From: Promethearchaeota archaeon
GTDB lineage: Archaea; Asgardarchaeota; Thorarchaeia; Thorarchaeales; Thorarchaeaceae
DNA: 64,000 nt
Reading direction: 5' to 3'
Assembly: GCA_014728035.1 (NCBI GenBank)
Contig: WJMJ01000034.1
Span: 1 to 64,000 of the forward strand
The notes beneath the pieces are model-generated. The model saw only the letters and a program-made list of their open reading frames with translations. It was not told the origin of the DNA and searched no databases. The translations under genes and the position numbers were made by a program. This document shows positions 47,443 to 57,461 of the stretch, piece after piece; the first letter of the stretch is position 1; every line of letters begins with the position of its first letter.

Positions 47443-48482
47443 CAGAAATAGAAGATTGTGCAGTTGAAACAGACGAATCATTCATCAGTATACGGAAGGT
47501 CGTATTGTTTGTTCTTATTGGGATTATTCTGTATTTGGCAATTACTTTGATTTCCAATGTTGAAGATATTGTCAATGCACTGGTAGAGATTCAATGGTGG
47601 TGGGTATTGCCAACAATGATGCTCTTGTCATTTGGAAACTATTTGTTTAGGTATGTCAAGTGGCAATATTACCTTCAGAAGATTGATGTCAATCTTTGCC
47701 ATAAGGATAGTTTCACAATATTCCTTGCAGGATTTACACTTACAACAACACCCGGAAAGATAGGAGAAGCTATCAAGGGTGTGTTCTGTAATGAAGTAGA
47801 TGGAGCTCCAGTAGCAAAAACAGTACCAGTAGTGGTATCAGAGAGAGTAACAGATCTTCTAGCAATGGTTCTGTTAGCTATGATTGGTTTTGTGATAGGA
47901 GTCAATACTGAAAATCAATTATTACAAGTTCTAATGCTTGGTGGTCTAGTCTTGGTTGGTGCAATTATTCTTGGACGCCCATCATTCTACAATAAGATTG
48001 TCAAAAAGATGACGACGATAGGTCCATTGAAACGGTTTCAGGATAGTTGTGATCTAATTGAAGATACAATGACAAAGACCTTAGCTCCAAAACCGATGAT
48101 ACTCTCCACACTTGTTAGTGTGCCAGGATGGTTCATGGAATGCCTTGAGCTTTGGTTGCTGCTTAGCTTGCTAAGTGGAGCTGGTCTACCTTCACTTACT
48201 GCTCCATCACTGATTCTATTGTTGGAAGCAACATTCATTCACTCCACTGCATCAATCATAGGCGCAATATCTTTCACTCCAGGGGGATTGGTTGGTTACG
48301 AAGCTGTTTCAATCTTCTTGATAACAACATTGCTTGGCTTTCCATTAGCAGATGCAAGTGTAGCAACTATTCTGATTCGATTCGTAACGCTTTGGTTCAG
48401 CGTCATTGTCGGATTCATCGCCTTAGGAGTTCTCACAAAGATGAATAGAAATAGGGAACAAGATGCAATCCATCAAGCTTAA
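47439..48482 (+). CDS. Lysylphosphatidylglycerol synthase TM-region / AglD-like flippase-family membrane protein
   Basis: LSFGNYLFRYVKWQYYLQKI, TTTPGKIGEAIKG, ERVTDLLAMVLLA, SFTPGGLVGYEAVSI. ATGA overlap with the PHP gene stop supports the 47439 start. Confidence 0.82.
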   Translation: MTEIEDCAVETDESFISIRKVVLFVLIGIILYLAITLISNVEDIVNALVEIQWWWVLPTMMLLSFGNYLFRYVKWQYYLQKIDVNLCHKDSFTIFLAGFTLTTTPGKIGEAIKGVFCNEVDGAPVAKTVPVVVSERVTDLLAMVLLAMIGFVIGVNTENQLLQVLMLGGLVLVGAIILGRPSFYNKIVKKMTTIGPLKRFQDSCDLIEDTMTKTLAPKPMILSTLVSVPGWFMECLELWLLLSLLSGAGLPSLTAPSLILLLEATFIHSTASIIGAISFTPGGLVGYEAVSIFLITTLLGFPLADASVATILIRFVTLWFSVIVGFIALGVLTKMNRNREQDAIHQA

Positions 48483-48498
48483 AACAAATTGAAAATGT

Positions 48499-48514
48499 AC
48501 TCGCCTTGGCGAGT
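48499..48514 (+). promoter_or_regulatory. Hairpin just upstream of the tyrS start codon
   Basis: ACTCGCC-tt-GGCGAGT, ending 3 nt before ATG 48518. Confidence 0.4.
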
Positions 48515-48517
48515 GTA

Positions 48518-49531
48518 ATGACCAATACGCTAGAGAAGGCAATTGCTAATGCAGAGGAAGTTGTGACTACTGAAGAAGTTGAAGAGGCAATTGAAAAGCC
48601 CTCCTTCAATTTCTATTATGGTACTGCTCCAACAGGCCCTTTTCATTTTGCATATTTAATCCCACTAAACAAGCTTGTTGAATTATCAGAGTTGGGAGGA
48701 AAGGGTACGATTCTCTTGGCAGATTATCATGCACACCTTGACGACCAAAAGACATCTTTTGAACTCATGGAACTTCGCTCTAAATACTATGAGGAATGTA
48801 TTCGTGGAGTGATGGGAAAACATGCAAATAATTTTGAATTCCTGCGTGGTTCATCCTATCAACACAAAAGAGATTATGTTGAAGACCTATACAAAATTGC
48901 AGCACGGGTAACTACAAATCGAGCTAAACGTGCATCAAGTGAAGTGGTAAGACAGAGAGGAGAAGCAAAGGTTTCTGAATTGTTGTATCCCCTACTTCAG
49001 ATTCTTGATGTAAAATATCTCCGAGCGGATGTTACAGTTAGTGGAATCGACCAGAGAAACATCTACATGCTTGGCAGGGAAATCCTCGAAAGTGTCGACT
49101 ATAAGAAAGGATCCTACATATTCATGCCACTACTCCCCTCCCTCAAAGGAGATGGTGCAAAGATGTCTGCTAGCGATCCGCTCTCTCACATCCGTGTTAC
49201 TGATAGTCCAGCAAGTATTAAGAAAACTATCAAGAAAGCATATTGTCCAGCTGGAAACCTCGAACAGAATCCTATCACATCAACAATGCGATTCATTGTA
49301 TTCCCACGTTACAATGAAATATTAATTAAAAGAAAAGAGAAATTCGGTGGAGATGTTGAATTCAAAAGCATAGATGAATTCGAGAAAGCTTTTGTAGAGG
49401 GAGATATTCACCCAATGGATGCAAAGAATGCTGTAACTGAATATCTAATCGATCTCCTAGAACCTGCAAGAAAGTATTTTGAAAAGAATCAAAATATTCT
49501 TGTTGAGATAGAAAAGACCTTTGAAAAATAG
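48518..49531 (+). CDS. tyrS: Tyrosyl-tRNA synthetase, archaeal type
   Basis: YYGTAPTGPFHFAYL (HIGH-region variant), SGIDQRNIYMLGREIL, GAKMSASDP (KMSKS-type), CPAGNLEQNPI. Confidence 0.92.
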   Translation: MTNTLEKAIANAEEVVTTEEVEEAIEKPSFNFYYGTAPTGPFHFAYLIPLNKLVELSELGGKGTILLADYHAHLDDQKTSFELMELRSKYYEECIRGVMGKHANNFEFLRGSSYQHKRDYVEDLYKIAARVTTNRAKRASSEVVRQRGEAKVSELLYPLLQILDVKYLRADVTVSGIDQRNIYMLGREILESVDYKKGSYIFMPLLPSLKGDGAKMSASDPLSHIRVTDSPASIKKTIKKAYCPAGNLEQNPITSTMRFIVFPRYNEILIKRKEKFGGDVEFKSIDEFEKAFVEGDIHPMDAKNAVTEYLIDLLEPARKYFEKNQNILVEIEKTFEK

Positions 49532-49538
49532 AGGTAGT

Positions 49539-49560
49539 GAGCGACTGGTACGAGTCGCTC
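49539..49560. terminator. Hairpin between convergent tyrS and the giant surface gene
   Basis: Perfect 8-bp stem GAGCGACT-ggtacg-AGTCGCTC. Confidence 0.55.
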
Positions 49561-49571
49561 TATTCCCATGT

Positions 49572-52500
49572 TTAGCTATCAATTCCAAGACTCTTCAGGA
49601 GAGCTTCCATATCTGCTTTTGAGAGGTCATGTGCTTGCTCTAGAATGATTTCAATTTCTTCCTTCGCAATACCTTTCTGCATTAGCTTCTTTCGGAACTC
49701 TTCCAGAACTTCTGGTTGTTCACCAAGTGTCTTGGGGCCCACTGAAGGTGTGGTTTTTGATTCAGGAGTAACAGGGGTCTCTACTTCAGGTTTAGCTTCA
49801 ACCTTTTCGGGTTTAGTTGTTTCCGTAACATCAACCTCAGGCGACTCAGATATCTCAGCTTCAACAACAGGTTTAGTTTCAGCTTCTGCAATTGCTTCAG
49901 CACGACGAGCTTCTTCTTGTGTAATAACCTCTTTTAGGAAGCCAATCCGTTCACTGACTTTCATCCTTGCTAAATCAGACTTAAAGGCTTCAAGGTCTGA
50001 TTCTCCGAGACCTGTTATCTCAGTCAACCGGTCGAGTAATTCATTCAACTCGGGTACATCAATTTGAATTGGTGGAGAATGAACCTTATCTGGATCAGGC
50101 TCTATCTTTGTCGCTGCAAATTCTTCCCTAAGAATAGCAACAGTCAAATCCTTTCTAGACTGTGCAGGATATGGTTTAGGTACCTTACCCTTGCTTACAT
50201 TAGAAATCATACTGTTCAAAACTCTAATCATCTTGGGAACACTATAGATTCGTACATAGTATACAATACCGAGTGCGACGAATATGAAGCTTAGTCCACC
50301 AAGAACCTGAGCAGCTTGTATTAAGGCTTGAGTAGCAGATATGTCAGAAATAACCTCAATGTCAATCGTTTGAGTGACATAGTTTTCCTTTGCCATCGAA
50401 ATACGTATTGTGAACGTCCGACCAACATTGACCTGGAAATACAGAGTATAGACGCCGGGTTGAGTTTCACGAGTCCTATCAGGATAGTAGGTCACATTTC
50501 CTTCATTAAATGAAATATCAGGTATCACACCAGAAACTGGGACGTTATGATCAAGATCATAGTAACGAATCTCAATTGTGATAACGCTACCAGGAGTAGT
50601 TTGAATTCTTGTCTGAGAAGCAGTAAGATTAGTTCGAATCAAATCTACCGAGATGAATACAGTCTTGGTGGAAATTGCGTAGATTTCTGTTGGAAATGCA
50701 ACTTCTACCTGATAAGTACCTAGAATCAAATCGTCAGGAATTGCTAGTGCATACCCATTCGGGCTATTCTCAAGGGAGAACTGTCCAATACCAGTCCAAA
50801 CTGCAATACCATTTAGGTCATCAATAAGTTCGCCAGTTAGTGTGTTAGTGACGTTAAAGTAGATTGTATTAGTTTCATTGATTGGTGTTGAGAATGTATC
50901 AGGTCCATGTATTATTGCTTCAGTAGGCAAGATCGTAACAGCAAGGGCGATATTTGCTGTTTGATAATTCTCTTTTCCGATACTTACCGAAATATCATAG
51001 AATTGTGGTAGTGTCAGGTTGAGATAGAATTCTATGAGATAGCTGCCATTCTGTAAATCAGTTGCTACTGGATTGGGACCAACCCATGAAATTGACAGAG
51101 TTCCGTTCAAAATTGGTTGATTTGTATAAGTGTCATTGAAGTAAACAACAAATGATACATATTCGCCAGTATATCCGTCTTGCAATGAGCTTTGAGTTGT
51201 TAGTTCAGTGGAATGAGGACGGACTGTCAAAGTCAAGGTTCGCTTAGATACCGTATAGCCAGATTTTATTGCAGTGATACTAATGTAGAATGTTTTAGCA
51301 GATAGAAGAGAAGTGTTAATTGAGGCGGAGTAAGAACCATCAAGTTGCTGCTCAAGACTCCCTGATAATTCGCCTACACTGTAAGATATGGAAGCATTAT
51401 CAATGGAAACATCATAATGGGTATCATTGAAAGTAAATTCCAAAAATACCAATTCATTATAGAACACCGTAAGACCAGCTTGATCAGTTAGAAGTGTGAG
51501 TTTTGATGGAATAAGATCAACTGAAACTACTATTTCAGAAGAAAGAATGTCGTAATTAGTAGAACTTGCACTGAATGCTAGATTGTACTGTCCATAACCA
51601 AACCCAGTTACATTTACTGAGCCGAAATAGAACCCGATTGTGCCATTATTAGATAGTGTTACAATAGTATCGTTCCACTCAGCTGTCACTGATGCAGACT
51701 GAATAGGTTGGTCATTTGTAGAATCATAGAGATAGACATAGTAGTAACCAGTCGTGTTTGCAATTACAGAAAGCAAACTATTACTTGGTTCGATGTATCC
51801 AGTTGCTTTGGATATTACTAATGATAATGTAGTCTGCCGAGTCTGATAATATTCACGAGTTACTGTTATCTGCGGTGAATAGATTCCCCAATCCACAACG
51901 CTTGTATCAAGTATGAGAGAATAGCTTCCATCGTCTAAATCAGTGAAATAGTAAGTGGTACCATTCAACAAGAGGCTACCATTCATTCCTTTCACCAGAG
52001 TTCCACGATATGTGTCCTCCACATTGAATCGAATTTCTACAGACTGACCCCAATCAGCGTAGTAAGTTGTTTGGGCTAAGAGAATCACTACAGAACCTGA
52101 ACCAGGTTGTACGCTGATAGTAATGTTAACTGTTGCGTAATATTGCTTAGTAGCCTCTACTGTGAAGACATACTCTTGAGCTACAAGCCCAGTTGTGTTA
52201 AGTGATATTCTGTACTCACCATTATCAATCTCATTGATAGTCGCTGAAAGGCCTGTAATGTCAGTCCAATCAGTACTTAGAGTTGCACCAAGAATGGGAA
52301 CTGAATGATCGAAATCTATTAACGTCAGATTTACGAGAATTGGATCACCGACTGGAATTGTTCCAGCACCTGGTACTTCAGAAATTAATGAGGTTTGAAT
52401 AGCTCTGATCGAGGCAGGAATATCAGATTCTGTTCTGCTTGCGTAAAATGGGGTACCACTCTTACTTAACGTTAATTCAAGGAGAATGTTCCCGAGACCA

Positions 52501-55500
52501 CCGAATTGGTCGGATGGGATAGTTAAGACGTAGATTCCACCAGAGAAATTCTGAATATACCATACTGGTGTTGTGAGGTTGGTTATGACCAAATCCACAT
52601 TAGCATCATTTATTCCTGAGCTCGTTAAATAATCTATGAATTCAAATTCTATTGTGATGTTATCACCGTAAGGTGTTTCTTCAACAGAGGGGAATAGAAT
52701 TTGTGTAGGACGCTCAATAGTATTCGCTACAGTTGATATTGTTCTAACAGTATAGTATGGTATTCCAACGCTCTTATTGATGAGTAGTTTGATTGTGTGA
52801 GAGCTAACTAACTGAGAGGGATCTAGGATAGTAGAATTGAAGGTTATCTCATAGTAGCTTGCATAAGCCCAGAGTGTGTAATCAGATTGGTCAATGACTG
52901 TATCTAGTGGACCATGGGTTAATGTGATATGGCTCTGATTAATGTAGATATTCTCGCCCGTGAAAAAGTCTTCAAATCTGAATGTGAAAGATATATCTTC
53001 AAGAAATGAAGTGTCACCTGGTGTCTTGGTTAGAATTATCTGAGTTGTTCTCTCAATTACCCGTGCATTAACATTTTGTGACAATGGGAGATAGTAAGGT
53101 TGTCCTACATAACTTACCTGGAACTCAATAGTGTAGATATCTGGGCTCCCTAGAGCTGAAGTGTTTACATCAATTCTATACTGCCCATCTTCAATGTAAG
53201 TTATCCAATATGTTGTATTCTCAACTAGGGGTTCCACAGATTCACTACAATTTAGAATGACTATCGCATCCTCAATACCATTACCAGTTGAATCATCAAC
53301 ATAGGTAATCAATATTGTAGAGTTTCTTCCATATGGAGCTGAATCTGGACTTTCGTATCCTAATTGTGTGCTTCTTTTCAAAACATTGATTGTGAAATAA
53401 TGAATTGCATCAGCTGCATTGTTAGAACCTGTGTATAAGATGGTTGCATTGAGGGTATAGGTTCCATCTGAAGGAAAGCCGGTGGAATCTAAAACAACCC
53501 TGTATTCTCCATCTCCCAAGTATGATACATAATACCAACCACTCAAGGATATATTTAGAGATAAATCACCCGTCATTCCAGATGAGCTACCTGCTACCAA
53601 GTCAGTATAGACGAAATCAATAGTGACATTATTCCCCCATTGAGGAGAATTAAATGCTAAATTGCTAAGTTGTGTGGTTCTGAGTGTAATTGTAACAGTG
53701 AATGCAAGACTGGATACTGCCGCGTAATTCGGTAATCCAACCCAAGTCAGATTCAAATGGAGTGAATAAGATCCAACTCCACCAACAGTAGAAGTATCAA
53801 TATACAACGTGAAGGTTCTATCTACATCATTATAACTCAGAGTGAAAATTATCCCACCTTCATTTAGACCAATAGTTAACTCTGAAGAATTGGAAATCTT
53901 GGTTGTTGATAAAGAGTCCACATAGTTGAATGAGAATTCTGCGGTTTCACCATAAGGAGTACTCTGAACAGGAGTATAGTCAACATAGGTTGGACGTTGT
54001 AAAACAATGAGTGTAACAGTAAGACTCTGATTCTCATAGAGCGGAGATATACCTGCTCTCCACATGAAGTCCAACTTGAATCTGAATGTTCCAGTTGTGA
54101 TAAACAAAGAACTATCCAAATTGAATTCATATGTTCCCGGATTAGTTCCAGATTCTACTACATAGAAATCCGATTGAATAACCGGATGACCTGAAGTAAT
54201 AGGAGCAATTTGTAGTAACACATTATCAGTATCATTAGAGATACGTGTGCTTGTGTCAAATTCTTTGTAAACTACTGTAAAGGTGAAGTTTTCAAGACAG
54301 TAGGTAGCAGAAGGAGCTATTTCTAAGAATACAATCGTATCAGTCCCTTTAATCCGTACGGATGAATTTAGGTCACCTTCAACATATTTTACAGCGCCAT
54401 CCCACCAGATGGAAATAATGAGGTTTTTCGTGCCAATAGTTCCCCATTGATCACTTGGAATGGAGATATTGTAGTGCCCATCTCCATAATTGGAATTACT
54501 AACCCAGTATTGTATACTGGAGATACCAGGGGAGCTCACTGTTATTCGGACGTTACCAGAAATGTTGGTAATTGGTATACTAAGATCAGTATCTTCGTAG
54601 TAGACTAGAGCTGTTATGTTTTCACCAAATTGTGTTTGCTGAATTGGTGAATCAAACTTGAATAGAGTTTGATGCTGTCTAACTAGAACATCGATAGAAA
54701 ATGTGTGATTCTGATAGTTCGGTCGTTCAATAGTAAAATTAACTGTGTACCACTTCTGATCCGCACCTTGTGTGTCATCATCTTCTGTGAATATGGTAAT
54801 CTCATATTTACCTGCAGTAGCAGTTTCAGAAATAGTGTAGTTATCCTCACCCAGTGTATGATATGTATCCCAATCACATACTATGTATGAAGCTGCACCA
54901 GCTATTGGACTTCCACTATCCTCAGTCCATGTAAGGAAGAATGATTGATTAGAACCAACAGGAATTGATAGTTGATTTGCAGTATAACTAATAGAGTTGT
55001 ACACCTCTCGTACCTCAACTAGAAGGAACATCTGAACGGGATTAACAAAGTCAGCTGTTGCATTGATCAGGAGTTTGTAAGTTCCAAGAGGTACACCAGT
55101 TCCGTCAAGCTTGAAGTCATATGTGCCATCAAGGTTATCCGTTACAGAATAACTTGTAGACCAATTGCACCATAGAACTCCACTAGAAATCCCAGTTGGG
55201 ATAACAGCATCTCTTCTGAAATTAACCGTGAATGATTGATTGTTACCAATTCTATCTGATATCCCAGGATATTGGTCAGATGTAAGAGTAGCATCGTAAT
55301 TAGCATTGATTGTCAATACACCTGAAGTATCATCATAGAAAGTCCGAGACCAGTTCATAACCATAGAGTATTGTCCTTTATCAGGAAGGTCTTCGGTTTC
55401 AAATACCAAAGTGTATTCACCATTTCCACTGCCTGAAAATGAACCTGTTAGAATAACATCATTTGTTGAATTACGAATCTCATATGACATAGTTCCTTGG

Positions 55501-57461
55501 GCAATTGCTACTGAGCTATCAATATCATTTGCCTGAATTATGACGTATAGAAGGTCGCCATAAGTTACATTTGTAAGCCAAGTACCTATCGCATCACTTG
55601 GTCCAACTACTTCTAAATCAGTATTGTGCGTTATCGAGAAAGTTCTCAAGAAATACCCTGTAGAATTCCATGTACTGCTGTCTGCACGATTGTCTGTAAG
55701 CGCTCTAACTGTCCATTCTCCTGCTGTTGCATTTGCGCCTGCAAAATTGAGATAGTCAGAGATAGCGTAGCCACTTGCATCAACAGTCGCATTTACACTT
55801 CCCCAAAATACATTATCAGGGTCATAAATTGAGATATTTACTACAGAATTCTCATATTCAGATCCAACATTGATTCGGAATCTAGTATCGTCACCAGCTC
55901 GAATGTTTACAAACTGATTCCAAAGACTACTAATGGGATTTTCAAGTTCGATGTCTGTAATCATATTGGGTGATGTACTCAATATTCGCCAATATCTATA
56001 CCGTCCAACTTCATTTGTAATGTCATAAGTTGATACATTGAGATATCCATCACCATAATTGCCGCCTGAAACCCCTGTAGTTACATTATTTGTTGGATTG
56101 AGAAATGTCGCAACGTGAAATACATCACGATTGAGAGGGATGCTAATGTTGTAGAAATACCGATTAACATAACCATCGGGAATATCTGCATAGAAATATG
56201 TGGTGAAATTGGCCTGAGTTGCATTTTGAATCTGTACGAATTCACCATAAGAAGTCTGATCTATTTGATATACGGTCGGAACATCATATCTCCTACTGAA
56301 GAGGTTTGTATCAACATCGAAATCAATGATAATAGTTTCATTTGGGTCCGGATTTGTTGGTATCGGAGTCCATGAAAAGACAAGGTCTACTGGATCTGTT
56401 GACCATGGAGTAGAAGGCATTTGCGAGATAGAACCAAGTCCGCGAACAGCTCCATCGAGTACATCCAGACCGTTCATCTGAAGATTGATTTCACTGGGTG
56501 AAACCTTGGTCTTTAGATATAGATGAATATTGTCCATTCTTGCGTTAGGTCCAATCTCAGGGTCATACCCAACAGTATCTGTACACCAAAGACCAACTTG
56601 TAGAGTAATAGTATTATCAGTGAATATTGATGTGGGTACGCTAACTAGACCAGAGCTGAACCATTGTGCCTCTGCAGCTATATCACCAAATGCAAGAGCC
56701 CAAATCGAATTTGCAGGATTAGTGTCCTCAATCATTGCATAGATTGAGAAACTTCCACTTAGGTCATAAGAAACGTCATCATAAGTGTCGGCGAAGTAAT
56801 CTAAGGATAGACCAGCCCAAACAACATCTCCACGGTCAATCGTGACGGATTGCTCAGCGTATGCACGGTCTCCTGAATCATAGAAATAGGGTGCTGAACC
56901 TGATGTGGAATTCAATTCGAATTTTACACAATCATCTCCAGCTCCATGTCCATTGTCCATCCAATTGGTATAGGGAATGCTATACCCACCCCCAGCACCA
57001 TTAGTGCCTAAAGTCCAACTTGATGCATCTCCAGTAAATCCTGGATTCAAGTACCAAGTTCGATTTTCAGTAAGGTCAGATATTTCTGTTTGAACATTGT
57101 ATGACTCCCAGCCAGTTCCTGAAGGGATTTGGATGGTATCAGAAGTTGTTGTATTGTCAGGATAATAGAACATGGTTCGATCATCCCATATATCAGACCG
57201 ATTACCATATTCAGATCCTAGTAGTGGAGAAGATGTATCATTAACCTCGACCCATCCATCTTCTGTTAGCATGAATTTGTGCAGCTGCTCATCAGGCGCA
57301 ACTTCGATTGTTTCACCATTTCCGATGTCTACTAATCTAGATCCATCTGGTAAAGCTACTCCTGAATCAGAGTACAAGTCAAACGGAGTGACTGAAGACA
57401 TTTGGAATATTAGCAATATAGCAAACACCGCAACTATAATTTTCCCATGTACTTGCTTCAT
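49572..57461 (-). CDS. Giant (2629 aa) repeat-containing surface protein with a single TM and conserved cytoplasmic tail
   Basis: Signal peptide IIVAVFAILLIFQMSSVTPF, about 14 beta-sandwich-like ~95-110-aa repeats ('..TPYG.n.t...Y.D...g..I.na.v....w.....y.v..l.dG.Y.i.l.t......G.Y.l.....'), TM LGGLSFIFVALGIVYYVRIY, helical tail ending in LSKADMEALLKSLGIDS. Confidence 0.88.
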   Translation of the reverse strand: MKQVHGKIIVAVFAILLIFQMSSVTPFDLYSDSGVALPDGSRLVDIGNGETIEVAPDEQLHKFMLTEDGWVEVNDTSSPLLGSEYGNRSDIWDDRTMFYYPDNTTTSDTIQIPSGTGWESYNVQTEISDLTENRTWYLNPGFTGDASSWTLGTNGAGGGYSIPYTNWMDNGHGAGDDCVKFELNSTSGSAPYFYDSGDRAYAEQSVTIDRGDVVWAGLSLDYFADTYDDVSYDLSGSFSIYAMIEDTNPANSIWALAFGDIAAEAQWFSSGLVSVPTSIFTDNTITLQVGLWCTDTVGYDPEIGPNARMDNIHLYLKTKVSPSEINLQMNGLDVLDGAVRGLGSISQMPSTPWSTDPVDLVFSWTPIPTNPDPNETIIIDFDVDTNLFSRRYDVPTVYQIDQTSYGEFVQIQNATQANFTTYFYADIPDGYVNRYFYNISIPLNRDVFHVATFLNPTNNVTTGVSGGNYGDGYLNVSTYDITNEVGRYRYWRILSTSPNMITDIELENPISSLWNQFVNIRAGDDTRFRINVGSEYENSVVNISIYDPDNVFWGSVNATVDASGYAISDYLNFAGANATAGEWTVRALTDNRADSSTWNSTGYFLRTFSITHNTDLEVVGPSDAIGTWLTNVTYGDLLYVIIQANDIDSSVAIAQGTMSYEIRNSTNDVILTGSFSGSGNGEYTLVFETEDLPDKGQYSMVMNWSRTFYDDTSGVLTINANYDATLTSDQYPGISDRIGNNQSFTVNFRRDAVIPTGISSGVLWCNWSTSYSVTDNLDGTYDFKLDGTGVPLGTYKLLINATADFVNPVQMFLLVEVREVYNSISYTANQLSIPVGSNQSFFLTWTEDSGSPIAGAASYIVCDWDTYHTLGEDNYTISETATAGKYEITIFTEDDDTQGADQKWYTVNFTIERPNYQNHTFSIDVLVRQHQTLFKFDSPIQQTQFGENITALVYYEDTDLSIPITNISGNVRITVSSPGISSIQYWVSNSNYGDGHYNISIPSDQWGTIGTKNLIISIWWDGAVKYVEGDLNSSVRIKGTDTIVFLEIAPSATYCLENFTFTVVYKEFDTSTRISNDTDNVLLQIAPITSGHPVIQSDFYVVESGTNPGTYEFNLDSSLFITTGTFRFKLDFMWRAGISPLYENQSLTVTLIVLQRPTYVDYTPVQSTPYGETAEFSFNYVDSLSTTKISNSSELTIGLNEGGIIFTLSYNDVDRTFTLYIDTSTVGGVGSYSLHLNLTWVGLPNYAAVSSLAFTVTITLRTTQLSNLAFNSPQWGNNVTIDFVYTDLVAGSSSGMTGDLSLNISLSGWYYVSYLGDGEYRVVLDSTGFPSDGTYTLNATILYTGSNNAADAIHYFTINVLKRSTQLGYESPDSAPYGRNSTILITYVDDSTGNGIEDAIVILNCSESVEPLVENTTYWITYIEDGQYRIDVNTSALGSPDIYTIEFQVSYVGQPYYLPLSQNVNARVIERTTQIILTKTPGDTSFLEDISFTFRFEDFFTGENIYINQSHITLTHGPLDTVIDQSDYTLWAYASYYEITFNSTILDPSQLVSSHTIKLLINKSVGIPYYTVRTISTVANTIERPTQILFPSVEETPYGDNITIEFEFIDYLTSSGINDANVDLVITNLTTPVWYIQNFSGGIYVLTIPSDQFGGLGNILLELTLSKSGTPFYASRTESDIPASIRAIQTSLISEVPGAGTIPVGDPILVNLTLIDFDHSVPILGATLSTDWTDITGLSATINEIDNGEYRISLNTTGLVAQEYVFTVEATKQYYATVNITISVQPGSGSVVILLAQTTYYADWGQSVEIRFNVEDTYRGTLVKGMNGSLLLNGTTYYFTDLDDGSYSLILDTSVVDWGIYSPQITVTREYYQTRQTTLSLVISKATGYIEPSNSLLSVIANTTGYYYVYLYDSTNDQPIQSASVTAEWNDTIVTLSNNGTIGFYFGSVNVTGFGYGQYNLAFSASSTNYDILSSEIVVSVDLIPSKLTLLTDQAGLTVFYNELVFLEFTFNDTHYDVSIDNASISYSVGELSGSLEQQLDGSYSASINTSLLSAKTFYISITAIKSGYTVSKRTLTLTVRPHSTELTTQSSLQDGYTGEYVSFVVYFNDTYTNQPILNGTLSISWVGPNPVATDLQNGSYLIEFYLNLTLPQFYDISVSIGKENYQTANIALAVTILPTEAIIHGPDTFSTPINETNTIYFNVTNTLTGELIDDLNGIAVWTGIGQFSLENSPNGYALAIPDDLILGTYQVEVAFPTEIYAISTKTVFISVDLIRTNLTASQTRIQTTPGSVITIEIRYYDLDHNVPVSGVIPDISFNEGNVTYYPDRTRETQPGVYTLYFQVNVGRTFTIRISMAKENYVTQTIDIEVISDISATQALIQAAQVLGGLSFIFVALGIVYYVRIYSVPKMIRVLNSMISNVSKGKVPKPYPAQSRKDLTVAILREEFAATKIEPDPDKVHSPPIQIDVPELNELLDRLTEITGLGESDLEAFKSDLARMKVSERIGFLKEVITQEEARRAEAIAEAETKPVVEAEISESPEVDVTETTKPEKVEAKPEVETPVTPESKTTPSVGPKTLGEQPEVLEEFRKKLMQKGIAKEEIEIILEQAHDLSKADMEALLKSLGIDS

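Noticed and set aside
49645-50067. 140-aa Ser/Thr/Val-rich plus-strand ORF resembling a secreted protein
   Set aside because: Reverse-strand artefact of the E/A/P/V-rich tail of the giant surface protein.
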